Source: an uncultured bacterium (GTDB lineage: Bacteria; Cyanobacteriota; Vampirovibrionia; Gastranaerophilales; Gastranaerophilaceae). From it: a stretch of 8,231 nt of DNA. The DNA lies in assembly GCA_900553845.1 (NCBI GenBank), contig USEW01000085.1, positions 1 to 8,231 of the forward strand. Direction: 5' to 3'. Under the pieces are notes generated by a model. The model was not told the DNA's origin, made no database searches, and saw only the letters and a program-made list of their open reading frames with translations. This document shows positions 6,503 through 8,231 of this stretch, piece after piece (the stretch's first letter is position 1; each line of letters opens with the position of its first letter). Position numbers and translations under genes: made by a program.

Positions 6503-7234
6503 ATGTCATCAAATGAAAAACTACCCGAAGGTGTCGGTAAAAAAATCGTCGAGGCATTAAAAAAACAACAGGAACTTGATAATAAAATAAATAATGTTGA
6601 ATTAAACAATACTGATATAGATGGTAATGCTAATAATCCATCAATTAATGATGTTAATGAGAATTCGACAACACAAAACAATGAAGAAACTGGTTTTAAT
6701 CCTTCGTTGGGACAAATGGCAATGATTGATGACATAATCGATAATAAAAATGAGCCTGTTTTTGAAAAAAATAACCAAGAATCACAGATAAACATACTAA
6801 AAGACTCTATACAGACCGGTTGGGATTATAATGCAACTTTTGAACATACAAATGATATAAATAATGATTTTAATGATAAAACAAATTCACCAGTTATGGG
6901 AAAAATACCACCTGTTAAGGAATTTGAATTGCCGTCAAATGTTTCTGTTTTAAAAAATCTTATAAGGCAGCTCCCAACTGGTGTAACTAAACAAACAGGT
7001 GCTCAAATTATTCGTCAAACTTTGGAAGCACTTGGAATTTCAATGACAAGTGTCTTAAGTGAAGCGCAAAGTGTACAGGATGATTTAAATGATGCCATAC
7101 GTGATTGTATGTCAACTATCGAAGAATATAAATTAAATATGCAAACACTTGAACGTCAGGCTATGGAGTACCAAAAACAAGTTAGTAACATAAACGATCT
7201 TGTTAGCCTCTTTATTTTGACTGACCAAAAGTAG
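6503..7234 (+). CDS. Unrecognised Asn-rich protein with helical C-terminal domain
   Basis: The gene encodes 243 residues, starting at an ATG with a strong AGGGAGA ribosome binding site 5 nt upstream (6491-6497) and ending in TAG. Three parts can be seen. Residues 1-30 are a charged helix (EGVGKKIVEALKKQQELDNK). Residues 31 to about 133 are a low-complexity, Asn/Asp-rich and probably disordered stretch. Residues about 134-243 look folded: a helix-forming segment SVLKNLIRQLPTGVTKQTGA is followed by a long helix with heptad-like hydrophobic spacing (VLSEAQ...ILT) that probably makes a coiled coil. There is no signal peptide, membrane segment or enzyme motif, so it is probably a cytoplasmic structural or adaptor protein. 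I do not recognise the family. It is transcribed divergently from smc, which is too weak a link to assign a role in chromosome organisation. No clear terminator follows it. Confidence 0.85.
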   Translation: MSSNEKLPEGVGKKIVEALKKQQELDNKINNVELNNTDIDGNANNPSINDVNENSTTQNNEETGFNPSLGQMAMIDDIIDNKNEPVFEKNNQESQINILKDSIQTGWDYNATFEHTNDINNDFNDKTNSPVMGKIPPVKEFELPSNVSVLKNLIRQLPTGVTKQTGAQIIRQTLEALGISMTSVLSEAQSVQDDLNDAIRDCMSTIEEYKLNMQTLERQAMEYQKQVSNINDLVSLFILTDQK

Positions 7235-7408
7235 ATATTTAAATTTTTTGTATGATTTCGAGTCCTAAACTGCTTCTGACTTTTGTTAATCAGACACAAT
7301 ATTTAACGTGATTATGAAAAAGATACTGCCTGAAAATAAAGGTAAAGCACAGCTATTATTACAAAATTTAAGAATCCTGCTCGCACGGCTACTTTCTAAT
7401 TCAATTTA
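7235..7408. other. Intergenic stretch with no supported gene
   Basis: Between the 6503 gene and the promoter of the structured RNA I see no gene. A weak hairpin, TCTGA/TCAGA around 7275-7294, has no T-run after it. A 40-codon frame, ATG 7314 to TAA 7436, has no ribosome binding site and runs into the promoter at 7409-7437. Confidence 0.5.
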
Positions 7409-7437
7409 TTTACAATTATACATATTTTCGGTATAAT
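7409..7437 (+). promoter_or_regulatory. Promoter of the 7444-7617 structured RNA
   Basis: TTTACA (7409-7414, five of six bases of the -35 consensus), a 17-nt spacer and a perfect TATAAT (7432-7437) make the best sigma-70-type promoter in the window. Transcription would begin near 7444. No reading frame with a ribosome binding site follows before the structured element, so the natural product is a non-coding RNA. Confidence 0.65.
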
Positions 7438-7443
7438 AATTTT

Positions 7444-7617
7444 GTCGCACATTTAAATTTGAATAAAAGAATATAAAAAAGGTAGGGTTTAGTTTCTACA
7501 GCGTAAACAATATGGAGCTATTTCTAATCTTAATGATTATAATAGCTCTAAAATAACTAAATTGTAGAAACTAAATGTTAAAATAGTAACCAGCTATTTT
7601 AACGACCCTACCTTTTT
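7444..7617 (+). ncRNA. Candidate ~175-nt structured RNA with a three-way junction
   Basis: Arms 7476-7488 and 7605-7617 (AAAAAGGTAGGGT with its exact complement) form a 13-bp closing stem. Inside, 7488-7500 pairs perfectly with 7563-7575 (13 bp; base 7488 is shared with the closing stem), and this arm is capped by GAGCTAT/ATAGCTC (7515-7521 and 7542-7548) with TAATC/GATTA at its tip. A third arm, GTTAAAATAG/CTATTTTAAC (7577-7586 and 7594-7603), has a 7-nt loop. The three stems meet with almost no unpaired bases. The 3' arm of the closing stem ends in T5 then ATTAT, so it can act as the terminator of its own transcript. With the promoter at 7409-7437 this makes a complete small transcription unit. 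I do not recognise it: the open central bubble of 6S RNA is absent and there are no SRP or tmRNA landmarks. A MITE-like insertion with 13-bp terminal inverted repeats is the main alternative. Confidence 0.6.
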
Positions 7618-7680
7618 ATTATATCATTTTTATTATTTTATTCAATACATAGGTTGATTTAAAGTTCATATTTTGTTAAA

Positions 7681-7711
7681 ATGTAAAAAAATGTAAAAAA
7701 ATGTAAAAAAA
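7681..7711 (+). repeat. Three tandem ATGTAAAAAA units: helically phased A-tracts
   Basis: The ten-base unit ATGTAAAAAA occurs three times in a row (7681-7710), placing A-runs of seven or eight once per helical turn. Phased A-tracts bend DNA. They sit about 40-65 bp upstream of the start expected from the TATAAT at 7738, the position where A-rich UP elements contact the RNA polymerase alpha subunits, so they probably strengthen that promoter. Confidence 0.65.
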
Positions 7712-7734
7712 ATAGCAATTTTTCTTTTTACAAG

Positions 7735-7743
7735 TGTTATAAT
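7735..7743 (+). promoter_or_regulatory. Extended -10 promoter of the 7774 gene
   Basis: TGTTATAAT combines the TGn extended -10 element with a perfect TATAAT (7738-7743). There is no good -35 at the usual distance, as is common for extended -10 promoters, and the phased A-tracts at 7681-7711 lie upstream. The start would be near 7750, about 24 nt before the ATG. Confidence 0.6.
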
Positions 7744-7773
7744 TAATAAAGTTATAAAGATGAGGTTTTATTT

Positions 7774-8175
7774 ATGCTTAAAGTTACAAACAAAGGAATT
7801 AGCGGTATAGGTTTATTAAATAGTAGTAGTTCAATGAAAACATTACAAGGAAGCGCAGGAGTCGCAGGAATTGTTGTAAATGAGGCCATAAAAAAACATG
7901 AAGAAAATTTAAAACAAGAAGCTTTGTATAAAGATACTTTAGTGTTGGATAATATACGAAATAAGTATATTTTGGATGTAAATGAAGTAAATAAAGTTGA
8001 TAATGCAGTAAAAGCATATGGTAAAGAAGCAAATGAATATATTGTAAATGATAGCAGCGAATTTAGTAAATTGTACAAACCCGTTAACAAAAATGTTGAT
8101 ATTGTATCAGGTGTAAAAAACTTTATGTCAAATATTGCTCAAAAAACTGTAAATCTTGTTACAAAACAGGTTTAA
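7774..8175 (+). CDS. Small unrecognised protein, 133 residues
   Basis: The start ATG has a TGAGG ribosome binding site (7761-7765) 8 nt upstream and a good promoter in front, and the gene ends in TAA before a strong hairpin, so it is a complete single-gene unit. The N-terminal 40 residues are rich in Gly, Ser and small hydrophobics (GISGIGLL, GSAGVAGIVV) but are too short and polar for a membrane helix. Residues about 41-90 are charged and helical (EAIKKHEENLKQEALYK, then VNEVNKVDNAVKAYGKEANEY). The C-terminus (SGVKNFMSNIAQKTVNLVTKQV) is an amphipathic basic helix. No cysteine, signal peptide or known motif is seen, and I cannot name a function. The overall look, small and lysine-rich with amphipathic ends, would fit a membrane- or nucleic-acid-associated accessory protein, but that is a guess. 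Confidence 0.82.
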   Translation: MLKVTNKGISGIGLLNSSSSMKTLQGSAGVAGIVVNEAIKKHEENLKQEALYKDTLVLDNIRNKYILDVNEVNKVDNAVKAYGKEANEYIVNDSSEFSKLYKPVNKNVDIVSGVKNFMSNIAQKTVNLVTKQV

Positions 8176-8205
8176 GTAATAAATAACTAACATTTATTGA
8201 AATAA

Positions 8206-8231
8206 AGGGGCGCGACTGATGTCGCGCCCCT
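8206..8231 (+). terminator. Probable intrinsic terminator hairpin, cut by window edge
   Basis: AGGGGCGCGAC (8206-8216) and its exact complement (8221-8231) form a perfect 11-bp, very GC-rich stem with a TGAT loop, 30 nt after the stop at 8175. It stands out in AT-rich surroundings. The run of T expected after the stem would begin just beyond the window, so the call cannot be completed. It may serve the next gene on the other strand as well. Confidence 0.75.

Noticed and set aside
7254..7285. A tRNA-like TTCGAGTCC near 7258, as a T-arm or attachment-site remnant.
   Set aside because: No five-base T-stem closes around it, and the upstream 50 bases are coding or AT-rich without the other arms.
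7314..7436. A 40-codon frame starting MKKILPENKGK.
   Set aside because: No ribosome binding site; it overlaps the -35 and -10 of a good promoter, and nothing in the protein is recognisable.
7476..7617. A retron non-coding RNA, suggested by inverted repeats at both ends and inner hairpins.
   Set aside because: No reverse transcriptase gene is present in the window on either side.
7444..7617. 6S RNA, suggested by the length of about 175 nt.
   Set aside because: 6S needs a large open central bubble. Here the 5' strand runs from one stem straight into the next with no unpaired bases.
7752..8090. Minus-strand frames of 112 and 77 residues opposite the 7774 gene, and similar ones opposite smc, scpA and the 6503 gene.
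   Set aside because: They are antisense shadows with no ribosome binding sites, lying opposite genes with good start signals.

Overview
The window is AT-rich and bacterial. Its best-recognised content is a chromosome-condensation operon on the minus strand, smc-scpA-scpB (5991 down to about 1139). The SMC has wording I associate with cyanobacterial-type SMC: GDVTSI after the Q-loop glutamine, DEIAGVADFDRRI, FYAFDEVDMHLDG, and a TIGVTQ tail. Combined with the very low G+C and the small Asn-rich unknown proteins, this suggests a non-photosynthetic relative of cyanobacteria (Vampirovibrionia/Melainabacteria, Gastranaerophilales-like). That assignment is an inference from family knowledge, not a database result.

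Layout. (1) 1-587 is the 3' part of an acyltransferase-3-like membrane protein. (2) 593-1124 is an unrecognised repeat-containing protein gene, broken by a one-base frameshift near 758-760. (3) 1139-5991 on the minus strand is scpB, scpA and smc, almost end to end. scpB carries an in-frame TAA exactly where the conserved C-terminal motif should continue, and the missing C-terminus is still readable after the stop. (4) 5992-6502 is a divergent intergenic region. It holds a G+C-rich, strongly structured element made of two diverged copies of a roughly 115-nt module, each with a hairpin whose loop is GACCCA. (5) 6503-7234 is an Asn-rich protein with a helical C-terminal domain. (6) 7235-7773 has no clear gene but contains a compact 142-nt three-way-junction RNA fold behind a good promoter, then phased A-tracts in front of an extended -10 promoter. 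(7) 7774-8175 is a small unknown protein, followed by a strong GC hairpin at the window edge that is probably a terminator.

SMC, ScpA (kleisin) and ScpB form one complex that organises and segregates the chromosome, and here they are one operon with 5-nt and 3-nt gaps. The other genes are not recognisably linked to it. The two unusual non-coding elements, at 6082-6405 and 7444-7617, are the best candidates for something undescribed. The broken reading frames at 758 and 1229 are the best candidates for real decay, recoding, or assembly error.
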